64,000 nt of DNA from positions 217,620-281,619 of the forward strand of contig NZ_CYGX02000019.1 in the NCBI RefSeq assembly GCF_900019265.1, in the 5' to 3' direction. This DNA is from Paraburkholderia ribeironis (lineage in GTDB: Bacteria; Pseudomonadota; Gammaproteobacteria; Burkholderiales; Burkholderiaceae). Below the pieces are notes generated by a model that was not told the DNA's origin, searched no databases, and worked only from the letters and a program-made list of their open reading frames with translations. The translations under genes and the position numbers were made by a program. Positions 1-8,380 of the stretch are shown here, one piece after another (position 1 is the first letter of the stretch; each line of letters starts with the position of its first letter).

Positions 1-1
1 C

Positions 2-1018
2 TCGATCTACATCGTCAAGCCGAAGATGCACGGCCCGGCCGAAGTCGCGTTCGCGAGCGAGTTGTTCGCACGCGTCGAAGATCTGCTGAAGCTGCCGCGC
101 AACACGATCAAGATGGGCATCATGGACGAGGAGCGCCGCACCAGCTTGAACCTGCTCGCCTGTATCGCCGAAGCGTCGGCGCGGGTCGCGTTCATCAACA
201 CGGGCTTCCTCGATCGCACCGGCGACGAGATGCACTCGGCGATGGAAGCCGGCCCGATGATGCGCAAGGGCGACATGAAGTCGAGCACGTGGATCGCCGC
301 GTACGAGCGCAGCAACGTGCTGGTCGGTTTGAGCGCGGGGCTGCGCGGCCGCTCGCAGATCGGCAAGGGCATGTGGGCGATGCCCGACCTGATGCACGCA
401 ATGCTCGAACAGAAGATCGCGCATCCGAAGGCCGGCGCGAACACCGCATGGGTGCCCTCGCCGACCGCCGCGACGCTGCACGCGCTGCACTATCACCAGA
501 TCGACGTGCAGGCGGTCCAGCAGGAACTGGAGCGCACGGACTACGCGAAGGTGCGCGACGAACTGTTCGACGGCCTGCTGACGATTCCCGTGGTCGAATC
601 GGCACAGTGGAGCGACGAGGAGATCCGCGCCGAAATCGATAACAACGCGCAAGGCATTCTCGGCTACGTGGTGCGCTGGATCGACCAGGGCGTGGGTTGC
701 TCGAAGGTGCCGGACATTCACAACGTCGGCTTGATGGAAGACCGGGCAACGCTGCGTATTTCGAGCCAGCACATCGCTAACTGGCTGCGTCACGGCGTGG
801 TGAAGCGCGAGCTGGTCGAAGAAACGTTCAGGCGCATGGCCAGGGTGGTCGACCAACAGAACGCCGGCGACCCGCTGTACCAGCCGATGGCGCCGGGCTT
901 CGACACGATCGCGTTCAAGGCCGCGCAGGCGCTGGTGTTCGAAGGACGCCAGCAGCCGAGCGGCTACACGGAACCGTTGCTGCACAAGTTCCGGCTGGAT
1001 GTGAAGAAGCAGGGTTGA
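2..1018 (+). CDS. glcB: Malate synthase G, C-terminal part (cut by window start)
   Basis: The frame is open from the window edge, so only about the last 338 of the usual roughly 720 residues are present. The enzyme condenses glyoxylate with acetyl-CoA to malate in the glyoxylate/glycolate route in the cytoplasm. Family signatures visible are [12 protein letters not shown] near the start, [11 protein letters not shown], and [12 protein letters not shown] towards the end. In the known E. coli enzyme these stretches carry the magnesium-binding Glu and Asp and the catalytic Asp. The reading frame is clean and the C-terminus (LDVKKQG) is ordinary. A strong symmetrical hairpin follows 85 bases after the stop. 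The convergent neighbour is galU. Confidence 0.93.
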   Translation, partial: SIYIVKPKMHGPAEVAFASELFARVEDLLKLPRNTIKMGIMDEERRTSLNLLACIAEASARVAFINTGFLDRTGDEMHSAMEAGPMMRKGDMKSSTWIAAYERSNVLVGLSAGLRGRSQIGKGMWAMPDLMHAMLEQKIAHPKAGANTAWVPSPTAATLHALHYHQIDVQAVQQELERTDYAKVRDELFDGLLTIPVVESAQWSDEEIRAEIDNNAQGILGYVVRWIDQGVGCSKVPDIHNVGLMEDRATLRISSQHIANWLRHGVVKRELVEETFRRMARVVDQQNAGDPLYQPMAPGFDTIAFKAAQALVFEGRQQPSGYTEPLLHKFRLDVKKQG

Positions 1019-1102
1019 GGTGATTCGGCCGCGCCGCGCCGCGCAGGCCACACCACGTCGCGTACGCTGAAAACCGTATGCGAAGCGCAGGCTGATTGAA
1101 AC

Positions 1103-1140
1103 GACAACGGGCGCCGCGTGATGCGGCGCCCGTTGTCATT
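1103..1140. terminator. Strong hairpin terminator between glcB and galU
   Basis: A perfect 15-base stem (1103-1117 with 1123-1137) and a 5-base loop, GTGAT, are followed by ATTT on the plus strand. Reading the other strand, GTTTC follows. It lies between two convergent genes and probably terminates both. Confidence 0.8.
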
Positions 1141-1269
1141 TGCGCGAGGCGTTGCGTGCCGCGCGACTGTCAAGGCGAGCCGCGCAGTGCGTTTCGGACG
1201 GCGTGCGTCCCGCACACCGCCTCGCCCTGCACACTCAAACCCGCACTCAAACCCGCACTAAACCGTCAC

Positions 1270-2187
1270 TCAGGCCGCTTCGGCCGTGTACCGGGCCGGC
1301 AAGTCGGCCTGCGTGTTGCCCTGCATGTAGGCCTGCAAATACGCTTCGAATTCCGTCTTCACTTCCGGGTGGCGCAGCGCGAATTCGACCGTCGCCTTCA
1401 GATAGCCGAGCTTGCTGCCGCAATCGAAACGCGTGCCGAAGTAGCGATACGCCAGCACCTGTTCTTCGGTGAGCAGCGACTGCACTGCGTCGGTCAATTG
1501 CAGTTCGCCGCCCGCGCCCGGCTTCAGCGCGCGGATATGCTTGAAGATGGTCGGCATCAGCACATAGCGGCCCACCACGCCGAGATTCGACGGCGCCTGG
1601 TCGGGCGCCGGCTTTTCGACGATGCCCGACAGCTTGATCACGTTGTCCTCCCACTCGCGGCCGTCGACCACGCCATACGAACGGCTATCTTCGCGCGCGA
1701 TGGTTTCGACGCCGATCACCGAGCTGTGATAGTGATTGAACGTATCGACGAGCTGGCTCATCACCGGCTTCGAGCTGTACAACAGGTCGTCGGCGAGAAT
1801 CACGGCGAACGGGCTGCCGCCCACCAGTTTCTCGGCGCATAGCACCGCATGGCCGAGACCCAGCGCTTCGGCCTGTCGCACGTAGAAACAGTCGACGTTG
1901 GCCGGCTTGATGCTGCGCACCAGATCGAGCAGCTTCTGCTTGTTGCGTGCCTCGAGTTCGGCTTCGATCTCGTAGGACTTGTCGAAGTGGTCTTCGATCG
2001 CGCGCTTGCTGCGGCCCGTCACGAAGATCATCTCGGTGATGCCGGCGGCAATCGCCTCCTCGACCGCGTACTGGATCAGCGGTTTATCGACGACCGGCAG
2101 CATTTCCTTTGGACTTGCTTTGGTAGCCGGCAGGAATCGTGTCCCGAGGCCCGCTACGGGAAACACGGCTTTGGTGACTTTCAGCAT
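1270..2187 (-). CDS. galU: UTP--glucose-1-phosphate uridylyltransferase
   Basis: It makes UDP-glucose from UTP and glucose-1-phosphate in the cytoplasm and so supplies glucosyl and glucuronyl donors. The 305-residue protein has the nucleotidyltransferase signature [20 protein letters not shown] at its start, the family stretches [13 protein letters not shown] and [15 protein letters not shown], and the conserved E-LGLGHAVL region. I chose the ATG at 2187 (MLKVTKAVF) because the family starts there and GGGA lies about nine bases upstream. An in-frame ATG exists at 2196. It occupies the place of bceT at one end of a cepacian-like locus. A terminator-like hairpin lies about 100 bases upstream in the likely leader. 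Confidence 0.92.
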   Translation of the reverse strand: MLKVTKAVFPVAGLGTRFLPATKASPKEMLPVVDKPLIQYAVEEAIAAGITEMIFVTGRSKRAIEDHFDKSYEIEAELEARNKQKLLDLVRSIKPANVDCFYVRQAEALGLGHAVLCAEKLVGGSPFAVILADDLLYSSKPVMSQLVDTFNHYHSSVIGVETIAREDSRSYGVVDGREWEDNVIKLSGIVEKPAPDQAPSNLGVVGRYVLMPTIFKHIRALKPGAGGELQLTDAVQSLLTEEQVLAYRYFGTRFDCGSKLGYLKATVEFALRHPEVKTEFEAYLQAYMQGNTQADLPARYTAEAA

Positions 2188-2283
2188 GGTAGGCATTCCC
2201 ACATCGGTTAGAAGTTGGTGTGTTGGCGGACCTGGCGGCCAATCGATGTCGCCGGCAAGAGATGTCGCCGGCAAGACTAGCAA

Positions 2284-2327
2284 AAAAATCCGCCGGGTTC
2301 ATATGCGAACTTCACGTGCGGATTTTT
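2284..2327 (-). terminator. Terminator-like hairpin ahead of galU
   Basis: Reading leftward, AAAAATCCGC (2327-2318) pairs over ten bases with GCGGATTTTT (2293-2284), and the T-run continues to seven. A smaller GTTC/GAAC pair sits inside the loop. It could end the transcript of the 47-residue gene at 2491-2634 or act as an attenuator in the galU leader. The rightward direction also has a T5 run. Confidence 0.55.
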
Positions 2328-2340
2328 CTCTGCATGCATC

Positions 2341-2417
2341 AAATAATTCAATTCGCATTCGCATGCCGTATATCGGGAAAATACCGGAAATAATTGCTTA
2401 TGTGAATTGAATTATTT
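2341..2417. promoter_or_regulatory. AT-rich inverted repeat upstream of galU
   Basis: The arms are 2341-2357 (AAATAATTCAATTCGCA) and 2401-2417. They are inverted repeats with one mismatch in 17 and 43 bases between them. The core AAATAATTC recurs at 2689 and 10870 in other upstream regions of the exopolysaccharide locus, which suggests a shared binding site. Confidence 0.45.
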
Positions 2418-2490
2418 TTCGGAGACAGAGAAAATTTTACAGCGCCCCGTAGACGCGGGCGATCACAGTGCGCATACGCGAGCCGCAGTG

Positions 2491-2634
2491 TTATTCCTGT
2501 TCTTCGACCGGAGGCAGCTTGCCCGGATTCATCCGGTACCGGCGAATAGGCTCGTTGCGCAAGGCCTCCCGGTAAGCGGAGGCGGCGGCGAGGATCAGCA
2601 GCACGGCGATGCCGGCGAGTAAATGCAGGTTCAT
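2491..2634 (-). CDS. Small single-span membrane protein of unknown function
   Basis: This 47-codon gene begins at an ATG preceded by AGAGGTGA six bases upstream, a very good ribosome binding site. Residues 4-20 (HLLAGIAVLLILAAASA) form one hydrophobic segment. The rest is a basic then acidic tail containing YREALRNEPIRRYRMNPG and ending PPVEEQE. An N-in topology would leave the short N-terminus inside and the tail in the periplasm, or the reverse. I do not recognise a family. It lies on the galU strand, 303 bases upstream of it, and diverges from the acyltransferase at 2875. The strong start signal, clean hydrophobic segment and compositional logic support a real gene. No function is proposed. 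Confidence 0.6.
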   Translation of the reverse strand: MNLHLLAGIAVLLILAAASAYREALRNEPIRRYRMNPGKLPPVEEQE

Positions 2635-2874
2635 GACTTCACCTCTGGTCAGGATATCCGTGCCTCAAATTAGCACGACAAAAGCGGCAAATAATTCGAT
2701 GCCACATTGACTTATGCTTAATTACAATTCGTCACAAAATCGCCGTGTAATTCAATTCAACGGGGATTTTTTTAACAGTTTTCTTGCGGCCGCCGTGCTC
2801 TAGCATGTGAGACATCGCGGGCGCGCATGGCGCCCGGCTATCCGCTTTTCCTCCGTTCAGAATAAGGACCGCGC

Positions 2875-4113
2875 ATGAGCGACTCAGCACTGGATGCCGC
2901 CGGCTCATCCCTGCCCCTCTCCCCGCCTCGTCAGAGCGCCGCCACATCAGGTGCGCACAGCGATGCGCGCGCCGACAGCGCAGGCAAGGAGCATGTGATC
3001 GATGCGATGCGGGGCTTCGCCGCGCTACTGGTCGCGTATTTCCATTGCCGCCAGGTGGCATGGGTCGGCATGCAGACGTTTCACCAGAGCGTCGGCCATG
3101 CGCTCAGTCCGGGCGTGCTCGCCGCCTATCTGACGTTCCCGATTGCATGGGGCTCGGCGGGCGTGCCGATTTTCTTCGTGATCAGTGGCTATTGCATCCA
3201 TCGCGGCGGTGCGTTGCGGCTCGCCAGCAATCCCGCTTACCGGCTCGACGCGGGCAACTTCTGGGTGCGCCGCTTCGCCCGCATTTATCCGGTGCTGCTC
3301 GCCGCGCTGGTGCTGACCTTCGCGCTCGACTGGTTCAGCCTGCAACTGCCACCGGTCAGCCACAAGATCCGCGAGATCGGTTTGCAGTCGTTCCTCGTCA
3401 ATCTGTTTTCGCTGCAGGGCGTGGCCGGCAAGACCTATGGGTCGAACGGCGCGCTGTGGACGCTGTCGCTCGAAGTGCAGTTCTATGCGGTCTATCCGCT
3501 GCTGTTCGCGCTGCGCCGGCGCATCGGCATGACGTCCGTGCTGGCGATCGTCGCCGTGGTGAATGTGCTGTCCGCCTATGTGCTCGAACGTCACGACATC
3601 CAGTTCTTCACGTCGTACTGGTTTTCGTGGACGCTCGGCGCGTGGATCGCGGACGCCCGCGCTCGGCGCGCGCCGCACGCACCCGCATCGGCGTGGCTCT
3701 ATGGCCTCGCCGCGGGCTTCATCGCGCTCGGCTGCGCGGCGTTCCATTTTGGCCAGTACGGCGCGTTCCAGTTGTGGGCGCTCGGCTTCGCGTTCTATCT
3801 GTACAAGGCGCTCGACCATCGCAACGGCAAGCCGCGCAATACGGCCGCGATGCGCGTGCTGTCCCGCGCACTGTCCCGCGTGCTGTCCCGTTTCGGCGAC
3901 TTCAGCTTCTCGCTGTACCTGATTCATCTGCCGATCTTCGTGCTGCTGTCGTCGGTGCTGTTCCGCTCGTCCCTGCAAATGTCGATCTGGCCGTCGTTCG
4001 GCTATATGCTGGTGGCCGTGCCGGTCGCTTATGTGTTCTACCGGGTGGTCGAACTGCCCGCCATGAAGTGGTCGGCCAGCTTCAAACCGAAAGCGGCGGC
4101 GCCGCAGCGATAG
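2875..4113 (+). CDS. bceS: Acyltransferase 3 family membrane protein (BceS-like)
   Basis: This 412-residue polytopic inner-membrane protein belongs to the acyltransferase 3 (OafA-like) family, which acylates sugars of surface polysaccharides. After a polar N-terminal extension of about 38 residues comes the signature VIDAMRGFAALLVAYFHC, with the conserved Arg and His. WVRRFARIYPVLL follows, then about ten hydrophobic spans. The run LSRALSRVLSRFGDF near residue 325 is a small internal repeat before FSLYLIHLPIF. A start at 2875 is preceded by AAGGA. It sits between galU and the double glycosyltransferase, where bce-II clusters carry the acyltransferase gene bceS. The exact acyl group and sugar are not known. 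A hairpin terminator follows the stop. Confidence 0.8.
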   Translation: MSDSALDAAGSSLPLSPPRQSAATSGAHSDARADSAGKEHVIDAMRGFAALLVAYFHCRQVAWVGMQTFHQSVGHALSPGVLAAYLTFPIAWGSAGVPIFFVISGYCIHRGGALRLASNPAYRLDAGNFWVRRFARIYPVLLAALVLTFALDWFSLQLPPVSHKIREIGLQSFLVNLFSLQGVAGKTYGSNGALWTLSLEVQFYAVYPLLFALRRRIGMTSVLAIVAVVNVLSAYVLERHDIQFFTSYWFSWTLGAWIADARARRAPHAPASAWLYGLAAGFIALGCAAFHFGQYGAFQLWALGFAFYLYKALDHRNGKPRNTAAMRVLSRALSRVLSRFGDFSFSLYLIHLPIFVLLSSVLFRSSLQMSIWPSFGYMLVAVPVAYVFYRVVELPAMKWSASFKPKAAAPQR

Positions 4114-4117
4114 AAAA

Positions 4118-4156
4118 AGCGGAGCGAGAGTCGCAGGACTTTCGCTCCGCTGCTTT
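4118..4156 (+). terminator. Hairpin terminator after the acyltransferase
   Basis: AGCGGAGCGA (4118-4127) pairs perfectly with TCGCTCCGCT (4142-4151) across a 14-base loop, followed by GCTTTC. It starts five bases after the stop codon of the acyltransferase gene. Confidence 0.6.
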
Positions 4157-4334
4157 CACTCCGCCGTGTCAACGAAAAGGACCACCCGAGTCCCCGTCTA
4201 TCCCCGCGTCAAACTCATTCGCGTCGAAGCTGCTTTGAAGTTGCTTTGAAGCTGCATCCGAGGGCTGGGCGTGCGGCCCAGCCCCAAGCCCGTCCGACAT
4301 GCCGCCTGCCATCGCTCAACGCCCCCAAGCCTCG

Positions 4335-6806
4335 TTAGCGCTCCACCACGCGCTGCAAAATCCGCGCGACGCCGTTCACATACGTAGCGGTGCCGAACCG
4401 GCTCAGCGCGGTCTGATAACCGTTTCTGACCAGCCTGTTGCGCAGCTCGTCGTTCGAGCGCAATTGCGCGAGCACATCTGCAAGACCGTGCGCGTCGGCT
4501 GGCGTGCACAGCACACCGTTCTCGTAGTCGTCGATGATCTCCAGCACGCCGCCCGCGCGGGCCGCCACCACCGGCCGCTGCGCCAGCATTCCTTCGACGA
4601 TCACGCGACCGAACGGCTCCGGGGTGATCGACGTATGGACGACCGCGTCGACCGCGCACATGCAGGCCGGAATGTCGTGCTGGAAGCCGAGGAAATGCAC
4701 TCGCTCGCCAAGCTCGTGCGCGGCCACGAACGCATGCAATTCGCTCTCGTACTGGTCCTCGCCGAACAGCGGCGCGCCCACCAGCACCGCGTGCATTTGC
4801 GGATTGAGCACCATCGCCTCGAGCAGCACGTGCTGCCCTTTCCAACGCGCGAGACGGCTGAACGAGCCGACCAGGAACGCGTCCTGCGGCAGATTCAGGC
4901 GCTCGCGCAGCGTCGCTTGCGGGACCGTGCGCAACGCGTCGAACGGCTCGGCGGCGATACCGTTGAACACTACGTCGATGCGCTCGTCGTCGAACCGGGT
5001 GAGCGCGGCGAACGCACGCGCCGACGCGGCCGAATTGGCGATCACGTGCGTGAGGCCGAGCCGCGCGCACCACTTGATGATCGCCAGCTGCTTACCGCCA
5101 AAATGCTCGGGGCTGACGATATCGCGCAGATGCCAGACCACCGGGCGCCGCGCGAGCTTGCCGGCGATCGCGCCGATCACCATCGCGCGCTGCGTGTTCG
5201 CGTAGATCACGTCGGCGTCGCGCGCCCGTTTGGCGGTCGCCCGCACGAGCGACAGCAAGCCCTTGAGCGCCTCACCCTTCGGCAGCGACCCGCCCTGCTT
5301 GCGCACATGGCGTAGCGCGCCCGCATCCAGCACGTTGACGGTGACGCCGGTCCTCGCGAGCGCCGTGCGGAACGGGCCGTCGTCGAACAGCACGATCTCG
5401 ATACGCGAGCGCAGCGCCTTGACGATTTCCAGCAGCGACAGCTCGGCGCCGCCGAGCACGCCGCTCTGATCGACGGCGAGAATGCGCGGCGCGTTCGCGA
5501 CCGCCTCGGCCTTGTACGGCGCGCCGTGCGGCAGCTTCGCCGTGCGCAATGCCGGCACCGCCGAGCGCACGTGCGCGAAGAAACGTTCGCGGAAATGCGC
5601 GATGGAAAACTGCTCGGCATTGGCGCGGCAATCCACGGGTGAAAAGCGCCGGATGTTCTCGTCGAAGCGCTCCACCGCGGCGATGATCGATTCGGTATCC
5701 TGTTCATCGAAGAACATGCCGGTCGGCCGTGGCTCGGACAAATCGCGCACGGTTTCGAGCGCCCCGCCCTTGCCGTAGGCGATCACCGGCGTGCCGCATG
5801 CCTGCGCCTCGACCACTGAGATGCCGAAGTCTTCTTCGGCCGCGAACACGAACGCCTTCGCGCGGCTCATCCGGTCCTTGAGCACCTTGAACGGTTGGTA
5901 GCCCATGATCTCCACGTTCGGCCCCGCCTTCGCGCGGATCTTCTCCATGTCGGGACCATCGCCGATCACCACCAGCTTGCGCTGCGGCATGCGCGCGAAC
6001 GCTTCGACGATCAGGTCGATCTTCTTGTACGGCACCATCCGCGACGCGGTCAGATAGAAGTCTTCCTTTTCGGTGCACAGCGAGAAGGCTTCGACATCGA
6101 CCGGCGGAAAGATCACCTGCGCATCGCGCTGATAGACCTTCTTGATGCGCCGCGCGATAAAGTCGGAGTTCGCGACAAAGCCATCGACCGAATTCGACGT
6201 GCGGATATCCCAGTTGCGGATGTAATGCAGAATCAGCCGCGCCATTGCCGACTTCGGGCCGTTGGTCAGCTTCGACTGTTGCAGGTATTGATGCTGCAGG
6301 TCCCACGCATAGCGGATCGGCGAATGCACGTAGCTGATATGCACCTGGTCGGGGCCGGTCAGAATGCCCTTGGCGACCGCGTGACTGCTGGAAATCACCA
6401 CGTCATACGCCGACACGTCGAGCTGCTCGATGGCGAGCGGCATTAGCGGCAGATACGAGCGATACCTGGTGCGCGCGAGCGGCAACTTCTGGATGAACGA
6501 CGTCGTGACGGACTTGCCACGCAGGAAGCTGCGGTCGTCGAGAAAATCGACGAGGCTGAACAGGTCCGCATCCGGAAAGCACGCGATGATCTGCTCGAGT
6601 ACTTTTTCCGCGCCCGCATACGTGACGAGCCAGTCGTGCACGATCGCGATGCGCACCGTCTTGTCGGTGCGTATCGCGGCGCGGCGCGGGGTGACCCGCG
6701 AGGTGGCCTCTACGCCGGGCAGCGCGGTGAGTTCGCTCAGGGTGCTGCGCGTCGCCGGTCGCAGCACGGCTTCTTCCAGGACTTCTTCAAGGACTTCGTG
6801 GTTCAT
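4335..6806 (-). CDS. bceR: Double-domain GT4 glycosyltransferase (BceR-like)
   Basis: This 823-residue cytoplasmic protein is a fusion of two GT4-type glycosyltransferases and would add two sugars to the lipid-linked repeat unit. The first domain starts near residue 50 (VRIAIVHDWL) and has an E-x7-E motif near 325-333 (EDFGISVVE). The second starts near residue 438 (PRILAVDQSGVLGGAE) and has E-x7-E near 729-737 (EPFGRVIVE). The first 48 residues form a low-complexity acidic extension. I chose the ATG at 6806, behind GAGGAAAAGCAC, rather than longer upstream frames. The start overlaps the stop of the flippase by four bases (ATGA), so the two are translationally coupled. Two fused domains at this position match BceR. 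Confidence 0.88.
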   Translation of the reverse strand: MNHEVLEEVLEEAVLRPATRSTLSELTALPGVEATSRVTPRRAAIRTDKTVRIAIVHDWLVTYAGAEKVLEQIIACFPDADLFSLVDFLDDRSFLRGKSVTTSFIQKLPLARTRYRSYLPLMPLAIEQLDVSAYDVVISSSHAVAKGILTGPDQVHISYVHSPIRYAWDLQHQYLQQSKLTNGPKSAMARLILHYIRNWDIRTSNSVDGFVANSDFIARRIKKVYQRDAQVIFPPVDVEAFSLCTEKEDFYLTASRMVPYKKIDLIVEAFARMPQRKLVVIGDGPDMEKIRAKAGPNVEIMGYQPFKVLKDRMSRAKAFVFAAEEDFGISVVEAQACGTPVIAYGKGGALETVRDLSEPRPTGMFFDEQDTESIIAAVERFDENIRRFSPVDCRANAEQFSIAHFRERFFAHVRSAVPALRTAKLPHGAPYKAEAVANAPRILAVDQSGVLGGAELSLLEIVKALRSRIEIVLFDDGPFRTALARTGVTVNVLDAGALRHVRKQGGSLPKGEALKGLLSLVRATAKRARDADVIYANTQRAMVIGAIAGKLARRPVVWHLRDIVSPEHFGGKQLAIIKWCARLGLTHVIANSAASARAFAALTRFDDERIDVVFNGIAAEPFDALRTVPQATLRERLNLPQDAFLVGSFSRLARWKGQHVLLEAMVLNPQMHAVLVGAPLFGEDQYESELHAFVAAHELGERVHFLGFQHDIPACMCAVDAVVHTSITPEPFGRVIVEGMLAQRPVVAARAGGVLEIIDDYENGVLCTPADAHGLADVLAQLRSNDELRNRLVRNGYQTALSRFGTATYVNGVARILQRVVER

Positions 6807-8269
6807 GTGCTTTTCCTCGGATTCAGTCGCAACAGCAGTGAACGCGCAAGATTGCGCAAAGCGGGGGTCATCGTGATCGACCAGGCGACGTTCGCCGCGA
6901 CCATCAACAAGCCGGCGCTGATCGCCAGCGCGAGACTCGGCAGGAAACTGGCAAGCCACAGGCTGGCCAGCAGGAACGCGAGATGGGCCAGCATGTCGAG
7001 CGTGATCTGGCGCGCACGGATCGCGGAGAAATGAAGGAGTACGGCATAGTCGAACAGTGCCCGGCCGGCCACGGCGATCGCCGCGCCGGTCAGGCCGAAG
7101 TGTGTGATGCCGAGCCACAATGCACCCGCGAAGAGCGGCAATTCGACCAGCCCGACCTTCGCAGCCATGGCCGGATTGACCTGCGACTGGATCAGGATGC
7201 GCGTCACGTTCGCCTGGCCGACCAGCCACACGGCGATGATCATGATGCGACCCACCGGCGCGGCCACGGTGGCGATCTCAGAGCCGACCCACAGATGCAG
7301 AAACGGTTCGAGCACCAGCATCGCGACCAGCGCGACCGGCGTAAACACACCGTTGAGAAATTCGAGCGACTGCTGCGTGATGGTGTCGGCATCCGCGCGG
7401 CCGACCGCCGACAGACGCGGAAACAGCGTGCGCACCAGTGCGGTCGGCACGATGTTCAGACGCGTGACGAGGTTTTGCGGCACCGTGTAGTACGTAACGA
7501 AACGCGCGCCCAGGCGCGAGCCGAGCATCACGCGATCGAGCGAGTCGGCGATCATCGTGGTGACGCTGGCAATCAGCATCCAGCCGCCGAAATTGAACAG
7601 TCCTTTCGCCACGCCGAATTGCGGCGGCAGAACGCGGCGGATTTCCAGCACTTTCAGCGCCGAGCGGCCCAGCAGCAAGGCAGCCAGAATCCGCGCGAAC
7701 ACCGCGGCGGCCAGCACGTTCTGCAGCGTTGCGCCCAGCCATAGCGCGGCGCCGAGCGGCAGCAACTGGAACAGGAAAGTGCCGATGGTCTGATTGGTGT
7801 TGTACACGCCGAAGCGTTCCGCGCCGTTGATCGCGCCGGCGAACACCCACGACACGTTGGCGATCGGAATCGCCAATGCGAGCCACGGCAACGCCATATA
7901 CACCTCGTGCTGCAACTCGGGCGAGACCTTGGTGAAATACGCGGTGTAAAGGAACGCGCCGAAATAGATCATCAGCCCGCCGACCACGCCGGTCGCGAGA
8001 TTGAGCCATGTCGCGCTCCAGAACACGCGCGCACTCTCCTGCTGGTCGCCGGATGCGCGCGCCTTCGAGATGTGGTTCTGCGCGGCCATGCTCATGCCGA
8101 GATCGAGAATGCCGAAGTAGCCGATCAGCGTCCACACGAGACTGATCACGCCGTAGCGCTCGACGCCGAGCAGCTTGATATACGACGGCACGGTCACGAG
8201 CGAGACGAAGGTCGGCAGCACCAGTCCGAAGAAATTGATCGCTACGTTTCTGAGAATGCCTTTGTCCAT
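6803..8269 (-). CDS. bceQ: Wzx-type polysaccharide flippase (BceQ-like)
   Basis: This 488-residue membrane protein belongs to the MOP/polysaccharide transporter superfamily, which flips the undecaprenyl-linked repeat unit to the periplasmic face. It begins MDKGILRNVAINFFGLVLPTF and continues with VSLVTVPSYIKLLGVERYGVISL, typical of the N-terminus of the family. About twelve hydrophobic spans follow, ending in a short basic tail. AAGG lies eight bases before the ATG. It overlaps the double glycosyltransferase gene by four bases. Position between the glycosyltransferase and the secreted propeller supports the role of BceQ. Confidence 0.9.
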   Translation of the reverse strand: MDKGILRNVAINFFGLVLPTFVSLVTVPSYIKLLGVERYGVISLVWTLIGYFGILDLGMSMAAQNHISKARASGDQQESARVFWSATWLNLATGVVGGLMIYFGAFLYTAYFTKVSPELQHEVYMALPWLALAIPIANVSWVFAGAINGAERFGVYNTNQTIGTFLFQLLPLGAALWLGATLQNVLAAAVFARILAALLLGRSALKVLEIRRVLPPQFGVAKGLFNFGGWMLIASVTTMIADSLDRVMLGSRLGARFVTYYTVPQNLVTRLNIVPTALVRTLFPRLSAVGRADADTITQQSLEFLNGVFTPVALVAMLVLEPFLHLWVGSEIATVAAPVGRIMIIAVWLVGQANVTRILIQSQVNPAMAAKVGLVELPLFAGALWLGITHFGLTGAAIAVAGRALFDYAVLLHFSAIRARQITLDMLAHLAFLLASLWLASFLPSLALAISAGLLMVAANVAWSITMTPALRNLARSLLLRLNPRKST

Positions 8270-8380
8270 CAGATGCCTTGAGTTGACTACGTTTGCGTTG
8301 CGGATTGCGCGGGCTTATCCCCATTTGCCTGGCATTGCGAAGCAATGCCTCACGTCACCCAACTGATACCCGCCACCCGA

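Larger units (their letters stand above)
2188..2490. other. galU upstream region
   Basis: No gene is seen in this 303-base stretch. It holds a perfect 16-base tandem duplication (2245-2260 and 2261-2276), a terminator-like hairpin (2284-2327) and an AT-rich inverted repeat (2341-2357 with 2401-2417). It is the probable control region of galU. A plus-strand open frame over 2407-2622 is not convincing. Confidence 0.6.

Noticed and set aside
2407..2622. A 71-codon plus-strand frame overlapping the small membrane gene
   Set aside because: It has a His/Gly-rich tail, no ribosome site and conflicts with the better supported gene on the other strand.
4335..7229. A longer start for the double glycosyltransferase
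   Set aside because: The upstream 141 codons overlap the flippase gene in another frame, look like compositional shadow and lack a ribosome site. The ATG at 6806 has one.
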